Part shown: piece by piece, positions 1 through 5,941 of the stretch
How positions within the stretch are numbered: position 1 is the stretch's first letter
Layout of the letters: every line of letters begins with the position of its first letter
Assembly (NCBI GenBank): GCA_013415575.1
Contig: JAAEES010000034.1
Location: forward strand, 1-8,713
Source of the DNA: Methanomicrobiales archaeon
GTDB lineage: Archaea; Halobacteriota; Methanomicrobia; Methanomicrobiales; Methanospirillaceae
DNA: 8,713 nucleotides
Reading direction: 5' to 3'
Translations under genes and position numbers: made by a program
The notes under the pieces: model-generated
What the model was told of the DNA's origin: nothing
Seen by the model: only the letters and a program-made list of their open reading frames with translations
Databases searched by the model: none

Positions 1-8
1 CGCTCCTC

Positions 9-15
9 TTTTTTT
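9..15 (+). terminator. possible poly-T terminator of an upstream plus-strand gene
   Basis: There is a run of seven T on the plus strand at the very left edge. Archaeal RNA polymerase can terminate at such runs without a hairpin, so this could end a gene lying left of the window. No upstream gene is visible. The rest of 1-114 shows no gene that I can support. Confidence 0.25.
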
Positions 16-114
16 GCCTGATTCGTAAATTCAGAGCAGTCTTTTTCCGGACGAAGCGGATGTAATCCAGTGACCGACGGGAGATACGGGACAAGAAGAA
101 GTGCCCGGAACCTG

Positions 115-597
115 TCATCTCCAGACTTCGACCGGATTGATCATGGCATCAATCAGCAGGTCAAACTCCATGGCCTTCAGCCACCCCGTCTTTTCGAACA
201 TATTCATGAAACAGATACCGATCAGTGCCGCCTCCGGGTACTTCTCCACCGCTGTTTTCACCTGCTCCATCTTCACCGGAACATTCGGCATGGAGAGTCC
301 CCCCATGACCACGACTGTTTTTGGATTGCTGATTCTGGCGGCTCCTGCAGCCTGCATCCCGATATCGGACACCAGTTTCAGTTTCTGCGCTTTCGATTCA
401 TCGACATAGGGAACGAAAATCTGTTCAAGATCCATGCTCCGCACGGCAAAGCCAAGGAGTTCGACGAACGGGGTGCAGGTGCCCGGGCAGCCGTAGTACA
501 CGACCTGGTCCCCCGCCTTCAGCCCCTTCTTCTCCAAATACTCCTTGAACGGCCGTAGCATGCCGGGAACACCCTGGAATACCTCTTTCTGTTTCAT
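115..597 (-). CDS. DUF2124-like methanogen protein of unknown function
   Basis: A protein of 160 residues with alternating hydrophobic strands and helices, suggesting a small Rossmann-like alpha/beta fold. It has no signal peptide or membrane segment. I recognise it as resembling DUF2124 (PF09897), a family of short proteins found mainly in methanogens. Visible motifs are a Cys-Pro-Gly-Thr-Cys segment at residues 37-41 followed by TPFVELL, and a glycine-rich MGGLSMPNVPV loop at 98-108. The two cysteines three residues apart could bind a metal or form a disulfide, which is inference. I chose the ATG at 597 over the TTG at 615: the ATG has a GGTG Shine-Dalgarno-like stretch just upstream, and the protein then begins MKQKEVFQG. 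It diverges from the flavodoxin gene across 115 bp. No function can be assigned. The family call rests on remembered motifs, not on a search. Confidence 0.72.
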   Translation of the reverse strand: MKQKEVFQGVPGMLRPFKEYLEKKGLKAGDQVVYYGCPGTCTPFVELLGFAVRSMDLEQIFVPYVDESKAQKLKLVSDIGMQAAGAARISNPKTVVVMGGLSMPNVPVKMEQVKTAVEKYPEAALIGICFMNMFEKTGWLKAMEFDLLIDAMINPVEVWR

Positions 598-625
598 ATC
601 CAACACCAGTAACAATCATCCAGCG

Positions 626-644
626 TTCCGGCTGCCGGCCGGAA
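626..644. repeat. 7-bp perfect inverted repeat upstream of the DUF2124-like gene
   Basis: Arms TTCCGGC (626-632) and GCCGGAA (638-644) are perfectly complementary around a 5-nt centre. The repeat lies 29-47 nt upstream of the minus-strand ATG at 597. It would fall in that gene's leader if the AT-rich element near 672-681 drives transcription leftward. It could be an RNA hairpin or a protein-binding dyad. The region is rich in CCGG, so chance is possible. Confidence 0.4.
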
Positions 645-671
645 TACCGGGAATGTAATTAGAGAGGTCTT

Positions 672-681
672 CGAATATTAA
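672..681 (+). promoter_or_regulatory. TATA-like element for the flavodoxin gene
   Basis: The sequence CGAATATTAA is the only AT-rich block in the 598-712 intergenic region. It lies 32-41 nt upstream of the flavodoxin ATG, so transcription starting about 25 nt downstream would give a leader of roughly 10 nt. The element is nearly symmetric and could also serve the divergent DUF2124-like gene, but with a longer leader of about 50 nt. Confidence 0.5.
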
Positions 682-682
682 G

Positions 683-696
683 GTAACAGCGGTTAC
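683..696. promoter_or_regulatory. candidate operator dyad before the flavodoxin gene
   Basis: GTAAC AGCG GTTAC is a perfect 5-bp inverted repeat with a 4-bp centre. It sits between the TATA-like element (672-681) and the flavodoxin start at 713. A protein bound here would block initiation, the usual geometry of an archaeal repressor site. That it is an operator is inference from position and symmetry. Confidence 0.35.
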
Positions 697-712
697 AAAG
701 GTCGTTGATGCC

Positions 713-1216
713 ATGAAACATATCCTCGTCTGCTATGCCACCCGGTACGGTTCAACCGTCGGGATCGCCGCAATCATCGCTGATGAGCTCAAAAAAGCGG
801 GATATCAGGTTACCCTCTCCCCTGCGTCCGATGTACATGATCCGGGCAGTTATGATGCAGTTGTGATCGGGAGCCCCCTCTACATGGGGAAGTGGCTCGC
901 TGAAGCACGGGAATTCGTGAGTCGTTTCAGGAATTCCCTCAAGTCACGCCCGGTTGCGATCTTTACCGCCGGTTTTACTCTTCGTCAGAGGACCGGCGAA
1001 AACCTCAGAGTCGCTGACGAAGCCCTTGATTCGTCAGTCAAATTGTTTATTTCACCGCTCCACAAGGGTTATTTCGCTGGAAAACTGGATCCTGACCGGA
1101 TGTCCTCTGCTGACAGGGAGATCATCAAGCTCACCGGGGCAATGCCCGGAGATTTTCGCGAACCTGATGAGATAAAAAAATGGGCCCGTGAGCTTCCTGC
1201 CATGCTCTTTGGCTGA
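713..1216 (+). CDS. flavodoxin-domain protein (HemG-like / Flavodoxin_5 type)
   Basis: A protein of 167 residues, the length of a single flavodoxin domain, predicted to bind FMN and carry electrons in the cytoplasm. The N-terminal strand and loop YATRYGST (residues 8-15) is the phosphate-binding loop of the flavodoxin fold. GSPLYMGKW (53-61) and IFTAGFT (83-89) match the two isoalloxazine-contacting loops in the HemG / Flavodoxin_5 subgroup. There is no signal peptide, transmembrane segment or iron-sulfur cysteine cluster. The start ATG is the first in frame and places the first beta strand (HILVCYA) normally at the N terminus. It is expressed from its own promoter and converges on the GTPase gene with 36 bp between stops. 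The electron donor and acceptor are unknown. Although HemG is a protoporphyrinogen oxidase, no haem gene is nearby, so I do not assign that activity. Confidence 0.85.
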   Translation: MKHILVCYATRYGSTVGIAAIIADELKKAGYQVTLSPASDVHDPGSYDAVVIGSPLYMGKWLAEAREFVSRFRNSLKSRPVAIFTAGFTLRQRTGENLRVADEALDSSVKLFISPLHKGYFAGKLDPDRMSSADREIIKLTGAMPGDFREPDEIKKWARELPAMLFG

Positions 1217-1252
1217 GCAGGGCTGTTTGTTGAGGCATGGGAACCGGACGGG

Positions 1253-1741
1253 TTATCTGTTCTTTTCTATCGTTCCCACGAACCGTTCCAGCGCCTCCCG
1301 CGAACTCCCGTGGTCACGGGCTGATATTTCATAGGTTACCGCACCATCAAGCTCCTGCCGCACCAGGGCGGGACAGGCTCCGGTGAGATCACACTTGTTC
1401 AGCATGACCGAGAGCGGCACTCCCGAGTCCATGAGCTGCTGGTAGAGGTGCCGGGTAAATTCATCAATCCCGCAGGAGCAATCCACCATCAGGATTGCCC
1501 CATCCATCCCGTTGGAGATGATCTGGCGGACGAACTCGAAACGCTCCTGGCCGGGTGTCCCGTAGAGGTGGACGAGCCTGCCATCGATCTCGGCTTTTCC
1601 GAAGTCGAGGGCAATAGTCGTGGTCCCATCAGCACACTCCGCATCCACATGGCGGGATCCGTGATCGATCGCCTGGATAAAGGTTGACTTCCCGGCATGA
1701 AATGACCCGAAGACCACTATTTTCAATCGCGAGGGGTCCAT
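1253..1741 (-). CDS. small Ras-like GTPase (COG2229 / MglA-like)
   Basis: A single G domain of 162 residues. The P-loop (G1) is GSFHAGKST at residues 12-20. A threonine-rich switch I runs over TTTIALDFG (40-48). G3 is GTPGQERF (61-68), G4 is NKCD (115-118) and G5 is SAR (140-142). The usual aspartate of the DxxG motif is replaced by Gly61, with PGQ retained. I associate this pattern with the prokaryotic COG2229 / MglA-type small GTPases, proteins often paired with roadblock-domain regulators or used in signalling and polarity. No roadblock partner is in the window. The ATG at 1741 was chosen because the P-loop then follows the first strand immediately. The frame stays open further upstream to 2227, but that stretch is antisense to the cyclophilin gene. 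An A-rich TATA candidate lies about 28 nt upstream, so the message is probably leaderless. The cellular role is unknown. Confidence 0.85.
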   Translation of the reverse strand: MDPSRLKIVVFGSFHAGKSTFIQAIDHGSRHVDAECADGTTTIALDFGKAEIDGRLVHLYGTPGQERFEFVRQIISNGMDGAILMVDCSCGIDEFTRHLYQQLMDSGVPLSVMLNKCDLTGACPALVRQELDGAVTYEISARDHGSSREALERFVGTIEKNR

Positions 1742-1761
1742 TGCCGAACTATGGGCGGGAA

Positions 1762-1776
1762 TTTTTTTTATTGTTT
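1762..1776 (-). promoter_or_regulatory. A-rich TATA-like element of the GTPase gene, inside an inverted repeat
   Basis: Read on the minus strand this is AAACAATAAAAAAAA, centred about 28 nt before the ATG at 1741. That is the expected distance for a leaderless archaeal transcript. It lies between inverted 7-bp arms GCGGGAA (1755-1761) and TTCCCGC (1782-1788), which could be regulator half-sites. Confidence 0.5.
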
Positions 1777-1838
1777 CGATTTTCCCGCACCGGGTGAGCG
1801 GCATGCAGTCAGGCAGAACCATTCCGGCCGATTCGTCG

Positions 1839-1846
1839 GTTTTATT
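1839..1846 (+). promoter_or_regulatory. TATA-like element of the cyclophilin gene
   Basis: GTTTTATT lies 25-32 nt before the ATG at 1871, the distance expected if transcription starts at or within a few bases of the start codon. No good Shine-Dalgarno sequence precedes that ATG, which supports leaderless expression. Confidence 0.5.
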
Positions 1847-1870
1847 CCCCCTTACGTGCACTCTGATGGT

Positions 1871-2347
1871 ATGACCGAAGCACAACATCCTGCCGGAAAC
1901 CGGGTGAAACTGGAGACAACGCTGGGAGAGATCATCATCGAGCTCTACGCAGATATGCCGGTGACAGCCGGGAATTTCGAGTCGCTGGTGAAGAAGGGGT
2001 TCTATGACGGGGTGATCTTCCACCGCATCATCGATGGATTCATGATCCAGGGTGGAGACCCGACGGGAACCGGTACCGGCGGGCCAGGGTACGTCATCAA
2101 AGACGAGTTTTCCGAAGCAAACCGGAACAACCGTGGCACCATCGCCATGGCCAATGCGGGCCCGAACACCGGGGGAAGCCAGTTCTTCATCAACCTGGTG
2201 GACAACAACTACCTCGACCGCAACCACCCGGTCTTCGGGAAGGTGACCGGAGGGATGGATGTCGTCGATAAGATCGGAAAGGTCAAAACCGGCAGGGGTG
2301 ACCGTCCGCTCACACAGGTAACGATCATAAAAGCATCGGTAGTGTGA
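1871..2347 (+). CDS. cyclophilin-type peptidyl-prolyl cis-trans isomerase
   Basis: A protein of 158 residues forming one compact cyclophilin domain. It is predicted to be a cytoplasmic catalyst of proline cis-trans isomerisation during protein folding, as it has no signal peptide. The catalytic segment FHRIIDGFMIQGGDP spans residues 50-64 and includes the active-site Arg52 and Gln60. GPNTGGSQFFI (97-107) and HPVFGKV (119-125) complete the active-site wall. The tryptophan that binds cyclosporin in human CypA is Tyr114 here, so the enzyme may be weakly drug-sensitive. I chose the ATG at 1871 because the domain begins about ten residues later (VKLETTLGEI) and a TATA element sits at leaderless distance. 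The open frame upstream to 1751 is promoter DNA. It diverges from the GTPase gene and ends before a T7 terminator. Confidence 0.95.
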   Translation: MTEAQHPAGNRVKLETTLGEIIIELYADMPVTAGNFESLVKKGFYDGVIFHRIIDGFMIQGGDPTGTGTGGPGYVIKDEFSEANRNNRGTIAMANAGPNTGGSQFFINLVDNNYLDRNHPVFGKVTGGMDVVDKIGKVKTGRGDRPLTQVTIIKASVV

Positions 2348-2368
2348 TCTTCACCCTTACTCTGCACA

Positions 2369-2375
2369 TTTTTTT
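2369..2375 (+). terminator. poly-T terminator after the cyclophilin gene
   Basis: A run of seven T begins 22 nt after the cyclophilin stop codon and has no GC-rich stem before it. This is typical of an intrinsic archaeal terminator. Confidence 0.55.
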
Positions 2376-2510
2376 AACCCTCATCCGCTCCCGGGTCGGG
2401 GCTCCCTTCCGTTATCCGAAAAAAAGGTGGGAGAGACCTCGTCCCGTCCCGAAATGAATGAAGCGTAATCGGGAGTGTCTCCTCAACGGCCCTCATGGTA
2501 CGGCACACGG

Positions 2511-2538
2511 GGGCGCCACAGGTGCGGAGTGGCAGCCC
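2511..2538. repeat. inverted repeat, 9 bp with one bulge
   Basis: GGGCGCCAC (2511-2519) pairs with GTGGCAGCCC (2529-2538) with one bulged A and a 9-nt loop. It would fold on either strand. Its position between convergent genes fits a 3'-end structure or a small RNA. Confidence 0.4.
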
Positions 2539-2540
2539 AA

Positions 2541-2567
2541 AGGGTGTAGTGATGCCGTGAGATACCC
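2541..2567 (+). repeat. inverted repeat, 7 bp including one G-U pair
   Basis: AGGGTGT (2541-2547) pairs with ATACCCT (2561-2567) around a 13-nt loop. The single non-Watson-Crick position is G-U on the plus strand but A-C on the minus strand, so folding would favour a plus-strand RNA. It starts 2 nt after the previous hairpin. Confidence 0.3.
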
Positions 2568-2610
2568 TGCTGAAAACAATGACCTTCACTGTCAATGAAT
2601 TGAAACTTTC

Positions 2611-2626
2611 AAAAAACGGGAAAAAA
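2611..2626 (-). terminator. double poly-T terminator of the rps12-rps7-fusA operon
   Basis: On the minus strand two T6 runs separated by CCCG follow the EF-2 stop codon immediately. Tandem U-rich tracts are the characteristic intrinsic terminator of archaea. A further T7 at 2419-2425 lies about 190 nt downstream. Confidence 0.65.
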
Positions 2627-2627
2627 T

Positions 2628-4820
2628 TTACGCCAGGTAATCTGAAGGTGTCGGCATCTGCTCCTTCAGACCCTTGCGTTTCCGGATTGCGGTCACCACG
2701 TCCTTGACCATGCCGGAAGGAACAATTTCAAACCCGGCAAACTCGGTGCTCCACATGGCACGACCTTCGGTTGCAGAACGGATGTCCCCGGCAAACCCGA
2801 AGAGTTCCGCCACCGGTGCCTTGCCGATGACGGTCATGGTATCGCCCTCGCTCTGCATGTCGAAGACCTGGCCCCGCCTGCCCTGGATCTGGGAGGTTGC
2901 AGCACCCATCTGGTCGGTCGGCACGGTAATCTGGATTTTCTGCATAGGCTCGAGGAGTGAGTCTCCGGCCAGCAGTATGCCACCCTTGAGGGCGGACCGC
3001 ACCGCGGGAATGACCTGGGCGGGTCCACGGTGAATGGCATCCTCATGGAGCTTGACATCGACCAGCCGGATCTTGATGTTCTGGACCGGTTCATCGGCAA
3101 GCGGACCGCCGGCGAGAGCCTCGTGGATCCCCTCGAGGATCAGTTCCATGGTCTCGTTGAGGTACTGGATACCCTTGGTCATATCGATGAACATGTTGGT
3201 GCCCTGGATATCCTTGACGTTCTTCGCCTCGTCCTTTTCCATTCCGGCAGCAATCAGGGCATCCCTCCGCTCGAGCGCGGTCTGGTTCATGGAAAGATCC
3301 CCTGACTTTATGAGTTTGACAATCTCGTCAGAAAGCGGCTCGATCTCGAGGTAGAACCTGTTGTGACGGTTCGGGGATTTCCCTTCCACCGGTCCGGCCT
3401 TCTGTGTGGCCGTCTCGCGGTAGACTACAATTGGTGGTGAGGTCACGATCTCGACACCTTTGTCGCGCTTGATCCTGCCGGTGATGATCTCAAGGTGGAG
3501 TTCTCCCATCCCGGAGATGAGATGTTCCCCGGTCTCCTCGTTGATGGTGACCACCAGGGTGGGATCCTCTTTTGCCACCTGGCGGAGCACCTCGACGAGC
3601 TTGGGCAGATCCTTCATGTTCTTTGCCTCAACGGCAACGGTCATGACCGGTTCACTGTAGTGCTTGAGCGACTCAAAGGGAGTCATGTCCTGCAGTGTGG
3701 TGACCGTCGAGCCGACCATCGCATCCTTGAGCCCGGTTACCGCCGCAATGTTACCTCCGACCAGCTCATCGACTTCAACCCGGGTCGGCCCCATGAAGAT
3801 CCCCACCTGCTGGAGGCGGTTGATCTTCTTCGCCGTTCCCATGACGTAGAGCTCGGTCCCCCTCCGGAGTTTTCCGGAGAAGAGCCGCCCGGTGGCCACT
3901 TCCCCGGCATGGGGATCAAAGGATATGTCGGTGACCATCAGGGTTGCCGGTCCGTTCGGGTCACAGTTCAGCATGGCCTTTCCTTCCGCTGATTCGGAAT
4001 CCCCGTGCCAGATGACCTTGATACGGCGCTTCTGTGCATCCACGGGATTTGGCAGGTGACGTACCACCATGTCGAGCACCACATCGCAGAGCGGACTCCG
4101 TTTTGCCAGGCTCTTCATGTCGCCTGTCCGGCACTTGTCGTACACTTCCTTGAACGAGACACCGCTCTCCTTCATGTAGGGGACAGATACCCCCCAGTTA
4201 TAGAGGGCGGACCCGAACGCGACCGTTCCCTGTACAGCATCGAGCTTCCAGCCCTTGTTGTAGGCATCCTCGTTCATGCCCTTGATGAGCTTGTTGACCT
4301 TGTCGATCACTTTGCCGAGACGGATTTGCATCTCCATCTCATCAACCTTGAGCTCGTTGATCAGCCGGTCCACCTTGTTGATGAAGAGGACCGGGCGGAC
4401 CCCTTCCTTCAGGGCCTGGCGAAGCACGGTCTCGGTCTGGGGCATAGTACCCTCAACGGCATCGACGAGCACCACGGCACCGTCAACCGCACGCATGGCA
4501 CGGGTCACATCCCCCCCGAAGTCCACGTGTCCGGGGGTGTCGATCATGTTGATAAGGAACTCCTGCCCGCTGTACTCGTGAATCATCGAGACGTTGCTCG
4601 CATCGATGGTGATCCCACGCGCCTGCTCTTCCTCATCAGAGTCCATGAAGAGCTGTCGCCCGGCGAGCTCCTCACTGATTATCCCGGCACCGGCAAGCAG
4701 GTTGTCTGAGAGGGTGGTCTTTCCATGGTCAATATGCGCTACAATGCCGATGTTCCGGATGTGTACCGGCTCGTTCATCAGCTCCTTTACTCTGTCGATG
4801 GATTTCCTGCCTCTGGCCAT
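2628..4820 (-). CDS. fusA: archaeal translation elongation factor 2 (EF-2)
   Basis: The 730-residue ribosomal translocase GTPase, full length for archaeal EF-2. G1 is AHIDHGKT (residues 28-35). RGITI (69-72 region) carries the switch I threonine Thr71. G3 is DTPGH (94-98) and G4 is NKVD (148-151). Domain IV holds the loop LHEDAIHRGPAQ, in which His597 is the residue expected to be modified to diphthamide, the hallmark of archaeal and eukaryotic EF-2. The C terminus is the usual domain V (GRRGQVFDMQSEGD and onward). The ATG at 4820 gives the family-typical start MARGRKSIDRVKELMNEP and follows a GGTG Shine-Dalgarno with 6-nt spacing. It is the third gene of the operon, 25 nt after rps7. EF-1alpha does not follow, and a strong terminator ends the operon here. 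Diphthamide synthesis genes are outside the window. Confidence 0.98.
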   Translation of the reverse strand: MARGRKSIDRVKELMNEPVHIRNIGIVAHIDHGKTTLSDNLLAGAGIISEELAGRQLFMDSDEEEQARGITIDASNVSMIHEYSGQEFLINMIDTPGHVDFGGDVTRAMRAVDGAVVLVDAVEGTMPQTETVLRQALKEGVRPVLFINKVDRLINELKVDEMEMQIRLGKVIDKVNKLIKGMNEDAYNKGWKLDAVQGTVAFGSALYNWGVSVPYMKESGVSFKEVYDKCRTGDMKSLAKRSPLCDVVLDMVVRHLPNPVDAQKRRIKVIWHGDSESAEGKAMLNCDPNGPATLMVTDISFDPHAGEVATGRLFSGKLRRGTELYVMGTAKKINRLQQVGIFMGPTRVEVDELVGGNIAAVTGLKDAMVGSTVTTLQDMTPFESLKHYSEPVMTVAVEAKNMKDLPKLVEVLRQVAKEDPTLVVTINEETGEHLISGMGELHLEIITGRIKRDKGVEIVTSPPIVVYRETATQKAGPVEGKSPNRHNRFYLEIEPLSDEIVKLIKSGDLSMNQTALERRDALIAAGMEKDEAKNVKDIQGTNMFIDMTKGIQYLNETMELILEGIHEALAGGPLADEPVQNIKIRLVDVKLHEDAIHRGPAQVIPAVRSALKGGILLAGDSLLEPMQKIQITVPTDQMGAATSQIQGRRGQVFDMQSEGDTMTVIGKAPVAELFGFAGDIRSATEGRAMWSTEFAGFEIVPSGMVKDVVTAIRKRKGLKEQMPTPSDYLA

Positions 4821-4845
4821 AATAACACCACAAAAAAGAAAAATG

Positions 4846-5433
4846 TCAGCGGGCGGATTTTGCGATACGTTCCCGCTCTTCTTTCTTATTCACCGAATAC
4901 GCCTTCATATCGCCCTTGGAGGCCGCAATCAACTCATCGGCGAGACATGCGGCGACCGGCCTCTTGTTCTTGTGTGCAGCCTTCTCCACAGCCTCCGAGA
5001 TGAAGACCAGCGCCGTATTGACACGCCTGATGGGTGCGGTATCGACAGATTTCGGGACATTGATTCCGCCGTACTTGAGCCTGACCGTCTCCTCGCGCTG
5101 GCCGGTATTGGCAATCGCCTCAACAAGAACCTGAACAGGGTTCTTCTTGGTCTTCTGGTGGACGATTTCGAATGCGTCCCGGACAATGCGGATGGCCAGC
5201 TGCTTGTTGCCGGTATTGGTCTCCGACTGCATGAGCCGGTTGATCAGGCGTTCAACGATGAGCATGTTTGCCTTGTTGAACTCCTGCCGGGTGAACTTGC
5301 CGGTGGTGTGCGGGACGATCACCGGATTCAGGCCGACATACCGGACGAGGCCGGGGTCGTTGATCTGAACCTCGGAGAGGTCCCAGCGGTTGAAGAGCAG
5401 CCGTGTTGCTGCCGTGGTCTCTGCCTGTGTCAT
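4846..5433 (-). CDS. rps7: 30S ribosomal protein S7 (uS7), archaeal form
   Basis: A 195-residue uS7 protein, which nucleates assembly of the small-subunit head and lies near the exit site. The body NPVIVPHTTGKFTRQEF, the segment NKANMLIVERLINRLMQSE and the KKNPVQVLVEAIANTGQREETVRLKYGG region (cut here for length) are the conserved S7 core. The longer N-terminal extension is that of archaeal and eukaryotic S7/S5, rather than the shorter bacterial form. The start ATG lies 4 nt after the rps12 stop, and its Shine-Dalgarno AGGTGAT overlaps that stop codon. Translation is therefore probably coupled to S12. fusA follows after 25 nt. Confidence 0.97.
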   Translation of the reverse strand: MTQAETTAATRLLFNRWDLSEVQINDPGLVRYVGLNPVIVPHTTGKFTRQEFNKANMLIVERLINRLMQSETNTGNKQLAIRIVRDAFEIVHQKTKKNPVQVLVEAIANTGQREETVRLKYGGINVPKSVDTAPIRRVNTALVFISEAVEKAAHKNKRPVAACLADELIAASKGDMKAYSVNKKEERERIAKSAR

Positions 5434-5436
5434 ACC

Positions 5437-5443
5437 ATCACCT
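5437..5443 (-). promoter_or_regulatory. Shine-Dalgarno of rps7 overlapping the rps12 stop
   Basis: AGGTGAT on the minus strand matches the archaeal anti-Shine-Dalgarno very well. It contains the TGA stop of rps12 and ends 3 nt before the rps7 ATG. This fixes the rps7 start and implies translational coupling of S12 and S7. Confidence 0.75.
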
Positions 5444-5866
5444 GCGCGGTTTCTCCTTGCGGCCGATAACCATTTCGTGAAGTGAAACGTTGTTCACCTT
5501 GGTCACCACAAACCGGACCCCGGGAATATCTCCCATGGAACGGCCCAGTCTTCCGCCCATTCCCTCGATTTCGACCTCGTCGTGCTCATCGATGAAGTTG
5601 ATGGCTCCGTCGCCAACCGCAAATGCAGTGACCTGGCGTCCATTCTTGATCAGCTGAACCCGGACACACTTCCGGATGGCCGAGTTCGGCTGCTTTGCCT
5701 CCACTCCGATCTTCTCCAGGACGATACCGCGTGCCTGGGGTGCCCCCTCAAGGGGATCGGATTTCAGGTTGATTCCTGAATGGCTCCGTACATATTTGGG
5801 ATCACTCCACCGGAACTTTTTGGCGTCGCGGATGAGTTTCCTTGCAGCGAATTTTCCCTGTCCCAT
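5438..5866 (-). CDS. rps12: 30S ribosomal protein S12 (uS12), archaeal form
   Basis: A 142-residue uS12 protein of the decoding centre, which controls translational accuracy. The signature PNSAIRK is at residues 60-66, inside KQPNSAIRKCVRVQL, the loop that contacts the decoding site. The N terminus MGQGKFAARKLIRDAKKFRW is typical of archaeal S12/eukaryotic S23 and differs from the bacterial start. The ATG at 5866 is preceded by GAGGGT a few bases upstream. It is the first gene of the operon, with two TATA-like elements 52-86 nt upstream. It diverges from queD. No RNA polymerase, L30e or nusA gene precedes it, unlike many archaeal str clusters. Confidence 0.97.
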   Translation of the reverse strand: MGQGKFAARKLIRDAKKFRWSDPKYVRSHSGINLKSDPLEGAPQARGIVLEKIGVEAKQPNSAIRKCVRVQLIKNGRQVTAFAVGDGAINFIDEHDEVEIEGMGGRLGRSMGDIPGVRFVVTKVNNVSLHEMVIGRKEKPRR

Positions 5867-5917
5867 GAATTACCCTCAATTTGATTCGGTCTCGACGATG
5901 TGGATAGGACCCACGTT

Positions 5918-5930
5918 GATATATATAATC
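5918..5930 (-). promoter_or_regulatory. TATA box of the rps12 operon (proximal)
   Basis: On the minus strand the sequence GATTATATATATC lies 52-64 nt before the rps12 ATG. Initiation about 25 nt downstream would give a leader of roughly 25-30 nt, enough to hold the GAGGGT ribosome-binding site. Confidence 0.65.
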
Positions 5931-5941
5931 GCGCGGAACGG

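Larger units (their letters stand above)
2376..2607. other. intergenic region between convergent genes, with possible structured RNA
   Basis: I see no supportable gene here. A 73-codon minus-strand frame (2374-2595) begins with TTG, has no recognisable domain and carries a T-run inside it. The stretch holds two neighbouring potential hairpins (2511-2538 and 2541-2567) and a minus-strand T7 at 2419-2425, which may be a back-up terminator for the EF-2 operon or the end of a small RNA. No tRNA, RNase P or SRP RNA signature was found. Confidence 0.4.

Noticed and set aside
598..615. TTG at 615 as start of the DUF2124-like protein
   Set aside because: It adds six hydrophobic residues not needed by the fold. 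The ATG at 597 has a GGTG-type site upstream.
1742..2227. Upstream extension of the GTPase reading frame to a 324-residue protein
   Set aside because: The extra N-terminal part lies antisense to the cyclophilin gene and over the promoter region, has no domain, and the P-loop follows normally from the ATG at 1741.
2548..2575. Possible box C/D guide RNA (GTGATGC and CTGA)
   Set aside because: Only an imperfect C box and one D box are present. No matching outer C box or D' box lies at the spacing of archaeal guide RNAs.
2374..2595. 73-codon minus-strand reading frame after the EF-2 gene
   Set aside because: It starts with TTG without a ribosome-binding site, lies behind a strong terminator, contains a T7 run and shows no recognisable domain. 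I treat it as chance, with low certainty.
4005..4709. Long plus-strand reading frames across the EF-2 and S7 genes
   Set aside because: They mirror highly biased codons of the real minus-strand genes and contain no recognisable motifs.
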